Assembly (NCBI GenBank): GCA_030998225.1
Contig: JAPYXD010000680.1
Span: 14,074,001-14,138,000, forward strand
DNA: 64,000 nt
Reading direction: 5' to 3'
Source: Diplolepis rosae
Taxonomy: Eukaryota > Arthropoda > Insecta > Hymenoptera > Diplolepididae
Part shown: piece by piece, positions 19,223-30,900 of the stretch
Layout: every line of letters starts with the position of its first letter
Numbering within the stretch: position 1 is the first letter of the stretch
Translations under genes and position numbers: made by a program
Notes under the pieces: generated by a model
Seen by the model: the letters and a program-made list of their open reading frames with translations, nothing else
Told to the model about the DNA's origin: nothing
Databases searched by the model: none

Positions 19223-19709
19223 CTTTCCGTTTTAAAGTGCCTCCGAACCCGTCGCAAGCTCCTTTTCCATGACCTGTTGCAGAAAAATGCCGTTCACCAA
19301 CAACTCCAAAATCTATTAAGTGATGCGATAAATTGATCAAATTTATTTTGTTCTTGTACTGTTGATGTGCTCCATCAGAAAAATATTTAATTCTGTTAAC
19401 GACTGTGAAATTTTTTTTCAAAGATGCAACCAATTTTTTTGTAATCAAGTGTACTGCAATTGTGTCATAGTTGAGGCAATCCGATATGCCAACATAAGAT
19501 ACAGGTTCTATTTTATTAGCTTTAATATTTTTGTAATAAATAACAAACGAGTGAACAGTTGCCTGATTATTATTCCAGTGGAAACCTTGAACGGCTTCTT
19601 GAACAACAAACGCGAAATTTTCTGAAAAATCCAGAGTAACGACGAAATTGCCATTGCCGGTTTTCGAATTATCTTTGGCACTTCTGAAAGCGGTAAGATG
19701 CAAATTCAT
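19218..19709 (-). pseudogene. Fragment of an uncharacterised transposon-type protein
   Basis: 163 codons on the minus strand. Residues 1-50 include TLDFSENFAFVVQEAVQGFH. The later part has KYFSDGAHQQYKNKINLINL, then HHLIDFGVVGERHFSATGHG followed by KGACDGFGGTLKR. The SDG..QxKNK, HF.AT.HGKG.CDG.GGT.KR pattern is, as I recall, common in uncharacterised, often transposon-linked proteins of insects and other invertebrates; I cannot name the superfamily with confidence. The frame stops right after KRKA because there it meets the junction with the inverted duplicate, so the stop is created by the rearrangement. The N-terminus is also incomplete. Confidence 0.6.
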
Positions 19710-19713
19710 GTGA

Positions 19714-20136
19714 TTTATTACATTTATTCATATTATGGCATCAAAATCCAATATAGTCATAACAGCCTTTAAAACATGTAGAAGAAAAATTATTATTTTA
19801 AATACCAAATATTATGAATTTCCATTCAAAAACTTTAGAGTACGAAAAAATTATATTATGATTACTAAGTTTTCTAAAAATAAATCTAATAACTCGAGCA
19901 ATGAATATTATAACCTGGAAACCATATTTGAAAAATTCATATTATGAATATGAACTTGCCAGAAACCTTGCGACGAGCAGCAAAAATTAAAACATTCATT
20001 CTCGATTTTTCGTATAATTCGGTTCAGAATGTCGTCTGAGTGTTTCCGATGTTATCCGAATAACTTCATAGACTCGATCTAAGTCTGCCCAACACAGTAG
20101 CCGCTTATAAACGACATTTATTTCGGAATATGGCAA
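19714..20136. other. AT-rich DNA, nothing recognised
   Basis: A 70-aa frame (19,735-19,947) is composed of lysine- and asparagine-rich AT translation with no motif. Nothing else was seen. Confidence 0.4.
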
Positions 20137-20330
20137 GCGAGAATAGCCGAGAGGCTTTAGGCGTTAGGAATGCATTTAGTTATGTAAATATAGGTAGAGT
20201 TAGGGGGTTCAAACCAGCCCCTGGAATCTCTGGAGTTGAAAATGTCACAGATGTTGACCGTTGGCCACCGTGGCGCTGGCTGTTCATGAGGCCAACCATA
20301 TACAGATTAGCACTATAGAACATTGAAATT
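20137..20330 (+). mobile_element. tRNA-derived SINE candidate
   Basis: A Pol III box A TAGCCGAGAGG (20,144-20,154) and box B GGTTCAAACCA (20,206-20,216) lie 62 bp apart, the spacing of a Leu/Ser-type tRNA with a long variable arm. The stem GGGG...CCCC flanks the T loop. The acceptor stem does not pair with any 3' end, and the sequence continues into a non-tRNA body (GTTGACCGTTGGCCACCGTG, about 20,253). This fits a tRNA-headed SINE better than a tRNA gene. A run of T lies near 20,337. Boundaries of the body are uncertain. Confidence 0.45.
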
Positions 20331-20431
20331 TAACGTTTTTTGTGAAAAATTGGCGTCTGAAGTGCTTTTGTGTGCTTTTTAGGTAAATTGGAATGGTTTT
20401 AACAGTCGGTTATATAAAAATTTAAGTGAAA

Positions 20432-20503
20432 ATGCGGAAATTTGTTGCTGTAGGTTGCAAAACAGGCTACACGTAATGCTCTGAAAAAGTGCATTGTTTT
20501 CAA
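20432..20503 (+). pseudogene. Truncated THAP-domain first exon
   Basis: The ATG at 20,432 gives MRKFVAVGCKTGYT, a stop, then CSEKVHCFQ. The start M.K....GCK.GY....EKV..F is typical of the N-terminus of THAP zinc-finger domains, found in insect DNA-binding proteins and P-element-type transposases. The first zinc Cys expected near residue 4-5 is not present, and a TAA interrupts the frame. The homology stops exactly where the satellite begins (20,501), so the array junction cut the exon. TATATAAAAA lies 20 bp upstream of the ATG. Confidence 0.5.
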
Positions 20504-20607
20504 ATAACATTATAGAGTATTCTATGCAATATTTCTATGCTAGCCCAGTTCCAGCTGACTCTGGAGACTCTGAGCTTTGTCCCGAGCACCCTCACAAGAA
20601 GCTTGAC

Positions 20608-22762
20608 CTAACCAAACGTTACTTATAAAAGACCAAAGTCGCGAAACTGAGATAAGCCGGTCGATTCAATCTAGCGATTATCCTAAGCAATCTATGATAT
20701 ATATCCAACACAGCTCAATTTCAGAAGACACTAGAGATTTGGAGCTTTGTCCCAATCACCCTCACAAGATCTTCGGACAAACCAAACTTTACTTATAAAA
20801 GTCCAACGTCGCGAAACTGAGAAAAGTCGTTCGATTCATTCTAGCGATTATCCTGAGGAATCTATGCTATATATTTAACTCAGATCAATTTCAGAAGACA
20901 CTAGAGATTTGGAGCTTTGACCCATCAACCTCACAAGATCTTCGGACTAACCAAACGTTACTTATAAAAGCCCAAATTCGCGAAACTGAGAAAAGTCGGT
21001 CGGTTAATTCTAGCGATTATCCTGAGCAATCTATGCTATATATTTAACTCAGATCAATTTCAGAAGACACTAGAGACTTGGAGCTTTGTCTCATGCACCA
21101 TCGAAAGAAACTCGACCTAACCAAACTTTACTTATAAAAGTCCAAAGTCGCGAAACTGAGAAAAGTCGGTCGATTCATTCTAGCGATTATCCTGAGCAAT
21201 CTATGCTATATATCCAACTCAGCTCAATTTTAGAAGACACAAGAGACTTGAAGCTTTGTCCCAATCACCCTCACAAAATCTTCGGACTAAACAAACTTTA
21301 CTTATAAAAGCCCAAATTCGCGAAACTGAGAAAAGTCGTTCGATTCAATCTAGCGATTCTCCTGAGCAATCTATGTTATATATCCAACACACCTCAATTT
21401 CAGAAGATACTAGAGACTTGGAGCTTTGTCCCAATCACCCTCACAAGATCTTCGGACTAACCAAACTTTACTTATAAAAGTTCAAAGTCGCGAAACTGAG
21501 AAAAGTCGTTCGATTCATTCTAGCGATTATCCTGATCTCTTAAAGTGGTGACTTCGAAATAAAACATCTAACTGTATGCAAATAACATTATAGAGTGTTC
21601 TATGCAATATTTCTATGCTAGCCCAGTTCCAGCTGACTCTGGAGAACCTGAGCTTTGTCCCGAGCACCCTCACAAGAAGCTTGACCTAACCAAACGTTAC
21701 TTATAAAAGACCAAAGTCGCGAAACTGAGATAAGCCGGTCGATTCAATCTAGCGATTATCCTAAGCAATCTATGATATATATCCAACACAGCTCAATTTC
21801 AGAAGACACTAGAGATTTGGAGCTTTGTCCCAATCACCCTCACAAGATCTTCGGACAAACCAAACTTTACTTATAAAAGTCCAACGTCGCGAAACTGAGA
21901 AAAGTCGTTCGATTCATTCTAGCGATTATCCTGAGGAATCTATGCTATATATTTAACTCAGATCAATTTCAGAAGACACTAGAGATTTGGAGCTTTGACC
22001 CATCAACCTCACAAGATCTTCGGACTAACCAAACGTTACTTATAAAAGCCCAAATTCGCGAAACTGAGAAAAGTCGGTCGGTTAATTCTAGCGATTATCC
22101 TGAGCAATCTATGCTATATATTTAACTCAGATCAATTTCAGAAGACACTAGAGACTTGGAGCTTTGTCTCATGCACCATCGAAAGAAACTCGACATAACC
22201 AAACTTTACTTATAAAAGTCCAAAGTCGCGAAACTGAGAAAAGTCGGTCGATTCATTCTAGCTATTATCCTGAGCAATCTATGCTATATATCCAACTCAG
22301 CTCAATTTTAGAAGACACAAGAGACTTGAAGCTTTGTCCCAATCACCCTCACAAAATCTTCGGACTAAACAAACTTTACTTATAAAAGCCCAAATTCGCG
22401 AAACTGAGAAAAGTCGTTCGATTCAATCTAGCGATTCTCCTGAGCAATCTATGCTATATATCCAACTCAGATCAATTTCAGAAGACACTAGAGACTTGGA
22501 GATGGTCCCAATCACCCTCACAAGATCTTCGGACTAACCAAACTTTATTTATAAAAGTTCAAAGTCGCGAAACTGAGAAAAGTCGTTCGATTCATTCTAG
22601 CGATTATCCTGATCTCTTAAAGTGGTGACTTCGAAATAAAACATCTAACTGTATGCAAATAACATTATAGAGTGTTCTATGCAATATTTCTATGCTAGCC
22701 CAGTTCCAGCTGACTCTGGAGAACCTGAGCTTTGTCCCGATCACCCTCACAAGAAGCTTGAC
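20608..22762. repeat. Left-edge 1,078-bp higher-order unit, two copies
   Basis: Taking the AAGCTTGACCTAACC block as the phase marker, it recurs at 20,608, 21,686 and 22,763. Each unit is five A monomers (one of 169 bp) plus one B. The second copy is 1,077 bp. The copies are nearly identical across the stretches compared by eye. Confidence 0.85.
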
Positions 22763-25700
22763 CTAACCAAACTTTACTTATGAAAGTCCAAAGTCGCGAG
22801 ACTGAGAAAAGTCGGTCGATCCATTCTAACGATTATCCTGAGCAATCTATGCTATATATCCAACTCAGATCAATTTCAGAAGACACTAGAGACTTGGAGA
22901 TGGTCCCAATCACCCTCACAAGATCTTCGGACTAACCAAACTTTATTTATAAAATCATAAAGACGCGAAACTGAGAAAAGTCGGTCGGTTCATTCTAGCG
23001 ATTATCCTGAGCAATCTATGCTATATATCCAACTCAGCTCAATTTTAGAAGACACAAGAGACTTGAAGCTTTGTCCCAATCACCCTCACAAAATCTTCGG
23101 ACTAAACAAACTTTACTTATAAAAGCCCAAATTCGCGAAACTGAGAAAAGTCGTTCGATTCAATCTAGCGATTATCCTGAAAACTTAAATTGGTGACTTC
23201 GAAATAAAACATCTAAAAGTATGCAAATAACAGTAAATAGTGTTCTATGCAATATTTAAATGCTATACAAGTTCAAGCTGACTCTGGAGAACCTGAGCTT
23301 TGTCCCGATCACCCTCACAAGAAGCTTGACCTAACCAAACTTTACTTATGAAAGTCCAAAGTCGCGAGACTGAGAAAAGTCGTTCGATTCATTCTAGCGA
23401 TTATCCTGATCTCTTAAAGTGGTGACTTCGAAATAAAACATCTAACTGTATGCAAATAACATTATAGAGTGTTCTATGCAATATTTCTATGCTAGCCCAG
23501 TTCCAGCTGACTCTGGAGAACCTGAGCTTTGTCCCGATCACCCTCACAAGAAGCTTGACCTAACCAAACTTTACTTATGAAAGTCCAAAGTCGCGAAACG
23601 GAGAAAAGTCTGTCGGTTCATTCTAGCGATTATTCTGAGCAATCTATGCTATATATCCAACACAGCTCAATTTCAGAAGATACTAGAGACTTGGAGCTTT
23701 GTCCCAATCACCCTCACAAGATCTTCGGACTAACCAAACTTTACTTATAAAAGTTCAAAGTCGCGAAACTGAGAAAAGTCGTTCGATTCATTCTAGCGAT
23801 TATCCTGATCTCTTAAAGTGGTGACTTCGAAATAAAACATCTAACTGTATGCAAATAACATTATAGAGTGTTCTATGCAATATTTCTATGCTAGCCCAGT
23901 TCCAGCTGACTCTGGAGAACCTGAGCTTTGTCCCGATCACCCTCACAAGAAGCTTGACCTAACCAAACTTTACTTATAAAAGTCCAAAGTCGCGAGACTG
24001 AGAAAAGTCGGTCGATTCATTCTAGCGATTATCCTGAGCAATCTATGCTATATATCCAACTCAGCTCAATTTTAGAAGATACAAGAGATTTGGAGCTTTG
24101 ACCCATCAACCTCACAAGATCTTCGGACTAACCAAACGTTACTTATAAAAGCCCAAATTCGCGAAACTGAGAAAAGTCGGTCGGTTAATTCTAGCGATTA
24201 TCCTGAGCAATCTATGCTATATATTTAACTCAGATCAATTTCAGAAGACACTAGAGACTTGGAGCTTTGTCTCATGCACCATCGAAAGAAACTCGACCTA
24301 ACCAAACTTTACTTATAAAAGTCCAAAGTCGCGAAACTGAGAAAAGTCGGTCGATTCATTCTAGCGATTATCCTGAGCAATCTATGCTATATATCCAACT
24401 CAGCTCAATTTTAGAAGACACAAGAGACTTGAAGCTTTGTCCCAATCACCCTCACAAAATCTTCGGACTAAACAAACTTTACTTATAAAAGCCCAAATTC
24501 GCGAAACTGAGAAAAGTCGTTCGATTCAATCTAGCGATTCTCCTGAGCAATCTATGTTATATATCCAACACAGCTCAATTTCAGAAGATACTAGAGACTT
24601 GGAGCTTTGTCCCAATCACCCTCACAAGATCTTCGGACTAACCAAACTATGAAGAAAATACTGCGGAGTCGCGAAACTGAGAAAAGTCGTTCGATTCATT
24701 CTAGCGATTATCCTGATCTCTTAAAGTGGTGACTTCGAAATAAAACATCTAACTGTATGCAAATAACATTATAGAGTGTTCTATGCAATATTTCTATGCT
24801 AGCCCAGTTCCAGCTGACTCTGGTGACCCTGAGCTTTGTCCCGAGCACCCTCACAAGAAGCTTGACCTAACCAAACTTTACTTATAAAAGTCCAAATTCG
24901 CGAAACTGAGATAAGCCGTTCGATTCAATCTAGCGATTCTCCTGAGCAATCTATGTTATATATCCAACACAGCTCAATTTCAGAAGATACTAGAGACTTG
25001 GAGCTTTGTCCCAATCACCCTCACAAGATCTTCGGACTAACCAAACTTTACTTATAAAAGTTCAAAGTCGCGAAACTGAGAAAAGTCGTTCGATTCATTC
25101 TAGCGATTATCCTGATCTCTTAAAGTGGTGACTTCGAAATAAAACATCTAACTGTATGCAAATAACATTATAGAGTGTTCTATGCAATATTTCTATGCTA
25201 GCCCAGTTCCAGCTGACTCTGGTGACCCTGAGCTTTGTCCCGAGCACCCTCACAAGAAGCTTGACCTAACCAAACTTTACTTATAAAAGTCCAAATTCGC
25301 GAAACTGAGAAAAGTCGTTCGATTCAATCTAGCGATTCTCCTGAGCAATCTATGTTATATATCCAACACACCTCAATTTCAGAAGATACTAGAGACTTGG
25401 AGCTTTGTCCCAATCACCCTCACAAGATCTTCGGACTAAACAAACTTTACTTATAAAAGCCCAAATTCGCGAAACTGAGAAAAGTCGTTCGGTTAATTCT
25501 AGCGATTATCCTGAGCAATCTATGCTATATATTTAACTCAGATCAATTTCAGAAGACACTAGAGACTTGGAGCTTTGTCTCATGCACCATCGAAAGAAAC
25601 TCGACCTAACCAAACTTTACTTATAAAAGTCCAAAGTCGCGAAACTGAGAAAAGTCGGTCGATTCATTCTAGCGATTATCCTGAGCAATCTATGCTATAT

Positions 25701-27240
25701 ATCCAACTCAGCTCAATTTTAGAAGACACAAGAGACTTGAAGCTTTGTCCCAATCACCCTCACAAAATCTTCGGACTAAACAAACTTTACTTATAAAAGC
25801 CCAAATTCGCGAAACTGAGAAAAGTCGTTCGATTCAATCTAGCGATTCTCCTGAGCAATCTATGTTATATATCCAACACAGCTCAATTTCAGAAGATACT
25901 AGAGACTTGGAGCTTTGTCCCAATCACCCTCACAAGATCTTCGGACTAACCAAACTTTACTTATAAAAGTTCAAAGTCGCGAAACTGAGAAAAGTCGTTC
26001 GATTCATTCTAGCGATTATCCTGATCTCTTAAAGTGGTGACTTCGAAATAAAACATCTAACTGTATGCAAATAACATTATAGAGTGTTCTATGCAATATT
26101 TCTATGCTAGCCCAGTTCCAGCTGACTCTGGAGAACCTGAGGTTTGTCCCGATCACCCTCACAAGAAGCTTGACCTAACCAAACTTTACTTATAAAAGTC
26201 CAAAGTCGCGAGACTGAGAAAAGTCGGTCGATTCATTCTAGCGATTATCCTGAGCAATCTATGCTATATATTCAACTCAGATCAATTTCAGAAGACACTA
26301 GAGACTTGGAGCTTTGTCCCAATCACCCTCACAAGATCTTCGGACTAAACAAACTTTACTTATAAAAGTCCAAAGTCGCGAAACTGAGAACAGTAGGTCG
26401 ATTCATTCTAGCGATTATCCTGAGCAATCTATGCTATATATCCAGATCAGATTAATTTCAGAAGACACTAGAGATCGGAGCTTTGTCCCAAGCACCCTCA
26501 CAAGATCTTCGGACTAAACAAACTTTACTTATAAAAGCCCAAAGTCGCGAAATTGAGAAAAGACGATTGGTTCATTCTAGCGATTATCCTAAGAAATCGA
26601 TACTATATATCCAACACAAATCAATTTCAAAAGACAATAGAGGCTTGGAGCTTTGTCCCAGTCACCCTCAAAAGACCTTCGGACTAACCAAACCTTACTT
26701 ATGAAATCCTAAAGACGCGAAACTGAGAAAAGTCGGTCGGTTAATTCTAGCGATTATCCTGAGCAATCTATGCTATATATCCAACTCAGATCAATATCAG
26801 AAGACACTAGAGACTTGCATCTTTGTCCCAAGCACCCTCACAAGATCTTCGGACTAACCAAACTTTACTAATAAAAGCCCAAAGTCGCGAAACGGAGAAA
26901 AGTCGGTCGATTTATTCTAGCGATTATCCTGAGCAATCTATGCTATATATCCAACTCAGATCAATTTCAGAAGACACTAGAGACTTGGAGCTTGGTCCCA
27001 ATCACCCTTACAAGATCTTCGAACTAACCAGACTTTACTAATAAAAGCCCAAAGTCGCGAAACTGAGAAAAATCGGTCGGTTTATTCTAGCGATTATCCT
27101 GAGCAATCTATGCTATGTATCCACTTCAGATCAATTTCAGAAGACACTCGAGACTAGGAGCTTTGTTCTGAGTACCTTCAAAAGAAGCTCGACCTAACCA
27201 AACTTGACTTATAAAAGCCCTAGGTCGGGAAACTGAGACA
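22763..27240. repeat. Left-edge A/B satellite without C monomers
   Basis: A and B monomers in irregular order, including a 1.3-kb interval between repeated blocks at 24,267 and 25,575. Unusual single monomers occur, such as one with CTATGAAGAAAATACTGCGG (about 24,647) replacing the TTTACTTATAAAAG segment. From about 26,300 the A monomers diverge more. Confidence 0.75.
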
Positions 27241-27984
27241 ATTCGGTCCTACCTTGTCAGTGATCTCGTCCTGATGCCAAGGAATGGAGATCAACAAGAA
27301 AATTAACTGGAAAAAGTCCAACAGCCTGTGAGGGTGGGAGTAGCAATTAAGTATCTACTTCTCTTAAAGTGGTGACTTCGAAAGAAAACATCTAACAATA
27401 TAAAAATCACATTATAAAGTAATAGATGCAATATTCTTGTGCGAGTTCAGTTCCAGCTGACTTAAGAGACTTGGAGCTTTGTCCTAAGCACCCTCAAAAG
27501 AAGCTCGACCTAACCAAACATTACTAATAAAAGTCCAAAGTCGAGAAACTCAGACAAGTCGGTCGATTCATTCTAGCGATTATTCTGAGCAATCTATTCT
27601 ATATATCCAGCTCAGATAAATTTCAGAAGACACTAGAGATTCGGAGCTTTGTCCCAAACAGCCTCACAAGAACCTCGACCTAACCAAACATTTCCAAAGT
27701 CGCGAAACTGAGACAAGTCGGTCCTACCCCTTCAGTGATCTCGTCCTGATGCCAAGGAATGGAAATCAAAGAAAAAACTAGTAGCAAAAAGAACAGCATT
27801 CCTTAAGGGTGGGGGTACAAATTATGTATATACTTCTCTTAAAGTGGTGACTTCGAAATAAAACATCTAACTGTATGCAAATAACATTATAGAGTATTCT
27901 ATGCAATATCTCTATTCTAGCCCAGTTCCAGCTGACTCTGGTGACCCTGAGCTTTGTCCCGAGCACCCTCACAAGAAGCTTGAC
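27241..27984. repeat. First C1 and C2 monomers of the array
   Basis: The first C1 (about 27,240) and C2 (about 27,720) monomers appear here, separated by an A monomer. From here on C1-A-C2 recurs through the rest of the window. Confidence 0.75.
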
Positions 27985-30900
27985 CTAACCAAACTTTACT
28001 TATAAAAGTCCAAATTCGCGAAACTGAGAACAGTAGGTCGATTCATTCTAGCGATTATTCTGAGAAATCTATGCTATATATCCAACACAGCTCAATTTCA
28101 GAAGATACTAGAGACTTGGAGCTTTGTCCCAATCACCCTCACAAGATCTTCGGACTAACCAAACTTTACTTATAAAAGTTCAAAGTCGCGAAACTGAGAA
28201 AAGTCGTTCGATTCATTCTAGCGATTATCCTGATCTCTTAAAGTGGTGACTTCGAAATAAAACATCTAACTGTATGCAAATAACATTATAGAGTGTTCTA
28301 TGCAATATTTCTATGCTAGCCCAGTTCCAGCTGACTCTGGAGAACCTGAGCTTTGTCCCGATCACCCTCACAAGAAGCTTGACCTAACCAAACTTTACTT
28401 ATGAAAGTCCAAAGTCGCGAGACTGAGAAAAGTCGGTCGATCCATTCTAACGATTATCCTGAGCAATCTATGCTATATATCCAACTCAGATCAATTTCAG
28501 AAGACACTAGAGACTTGGAGATGGTCCCAATCACCCTCACAAGATCTTCGGACTAACCAAACTTTATTTATAAAATCATAAAGACGCGAAACTGAGAAAA
28601 GTCGGTCGGTTCATTCTAGCGATTATCCTGAGAAATCTATGCTATATATCCAACTCAGAGCAATTTCAGAAGACACTAGAGACTTGGATCTTTGTCCCAA
28701 GCACCCTCACAAGATCTTCGGACTAACCAGACTTTACTAATAAAAGCTCAAAGTCGCGAAACTGAGAAAAATCGGTCGGTTTATTCTAGCGATTATCCTG
28801 AGCAATCTATGCTGTGTATCCACTTCAGATCAATTTCAGAAGACACTCGAGACTTGGAGCTTTGTTCGGAGTACCTTCAAAACAACATCGGACTAACCAA
28901 ACTTGACTTATAAAAGCCCAAAGTCGCGAAACTGAGACAATTCGGTCCCACCTTGTCGGTGATCTCGTCCTGATGCCAAGGAATGGAGATCAACAAGAAA
29001 ATTAACTGGAAAAAGTCCAACAGCCTGTGAGGGTGGGAGTAGCAATTAAGTATCTACTTCTCTTAAAGTGGTGACTTCGAAAGAAAACATCTAACAATAT
29101 AAAAATCACATTATAAAGTAATAGATGCAATATTCTTGTGCGAGTTCAGTTCCAGCTGACTTAAGAGACTTGGAGCATTGTCCTAAGCACCCTCAAAAAG
29201 AAGCTCGACCTAACCAAACATTACTAATAAAAGTCCAAAGTCGAGAAACTCAGACAAGTCGGTCGATTCATTCTAACGATTATCCTGAGCAATCTATGCT
29301 ATATATCCAACTCAGATCAATTTCAGAAGACACTAGAGACTTGGAGATGGTCCCAATCACCCTCACAAGATCTTCGGACTAACCAAACTTTATTTATAAA
29401 ATCATAAAGACGCGAAACTGAGAAAAGTCGGTCGGTTCATTCTAGCGATTATCCTGAGCAATCTATGCTATATATCCAACTCAGAGCAATTTCAGAAGAC
29501 ACTAGAGACTTGGAGCTTTGTCCCAATCACCCTCACAAGATCTTCGGACTAACCAAACTTTACTTATAAAAGTTCAAAGTCGCGAAACTGAGAAAAGTCG
29601 TTCGATTCATTCTAGCGATTATCCTGATCTCTTAAAGTGGTGACTTCGAAATAAAACATCTAACTGTATGCAAATAACATTATAGAGTGTTCTATGCAAT
29701 ATTTCTATGCTAGCCCAGTTCCAGCTGACTCTGGAGAACCTGAGCTTTGTCCCGATCACCCTCACAAGAAGCTTGACCTAACCAAACTTTACTTATGAAA
29801 GTCCAAAGTCGCGAGACTGAGAAAAGTCGTTCGATTCATTCTAGCGATTATCCTGAGCAATCTATGCTATATATCCAACACAGCTCAATTTCAGAAGATA
29901 CTAGAGACTTGGAGCTTTGTCCCAATCACCCTCACAAGATCTTCGGACTAACCAAACTTTACTTATAAAAGTTCAAAGTCGCGAAACTGAGAAAAGTCGT
30001 TCGATTCATTCTAGCGATTATCCTGATCTCTTAAAGTGGTGACTTCGAAATAAAACATCTAACTGTATGCAAATAATATTATAGAGTGTTCTATACAATA
30101 TTTCTATGCTAGCCCAGCTCCAGCTGACTCTGGAGAACCTGAGCTTTGTCCCGATCACCCTCACAAGAAGCTTGACCTAACCAAACTTTACTTATGAAAG
30201 TCCAAAGTCGCGAGACTGAGAAAAGTCGGTCGATTCATTCTAACAATTATCCTGAGCAATCTATGCTATATATCCAACACAGCTCCATTTCAGAAGACAC
30301 TAGAGATTTGGAGCTTGGTCCCAATCACCCTCACAAGATCTTCGGACTAACCAAACATTACTTATAAAAGCATAAAGACGCGAAACTGAGAAAAGTCGGT
30401 CGGTTCATTCTAGCGATTATCCTGAGCAATCTATGCTATATATCCAACTCAGATAAATTTCAGAAGACACTAGAGACTTGGAGCTTGGTCCCAATCACCC
30501 TAACAAGACCTTCGGACTAACCAAACTTTACTTATAAATGTTCAAAGTCGCGATACTGAGAAAAGTCGTTCGATTCATTCTAGCGATTATCCTGATCTCT
30601 TAAAGTGGTGACTTCGAAATAAAACATCTAACTGTATGCAAATAACATTATAGAGTGTTCTATGCAATATTTCTATGCTAGCCCAGTTCCAGCTGACTCT
30701 GGAGAACCTGAGCTTTGTCCCGATCACCCTCACAAGAAGCTTGACCTAACCAAACTTTACTTATGAAAGTCCAAAGTCGCGAGACTGAGAAAAGTCGTTC
30801 GATTCATTCTAGCGATTATCCTGAGCAATCTATGCTATATATCCAACTCAGCTCAATTTCAAAAGACACTAGAGACTTGGAGCTTGGTCCCAATCACCCT

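Larger units (their letters stand above)
19071..19713. repeat. Near-perfect palindrome with about 151-bp arms
   Basis: 19,071-19,222 and 19,562-19,713 are complements with about one visible mismatch, separated by 339 bp. The high identity implies a recent event or ongoing correction between the arms. A transcript across it would form a long hairpin. Confidence 0.85.

Noticed and set aside
20137..20220. Functional tRNA gene
   Set aside because: No 3' acceptor strand pairs with GCGAGAA and the anticodon arm is not convincing; a SINE head fits better.
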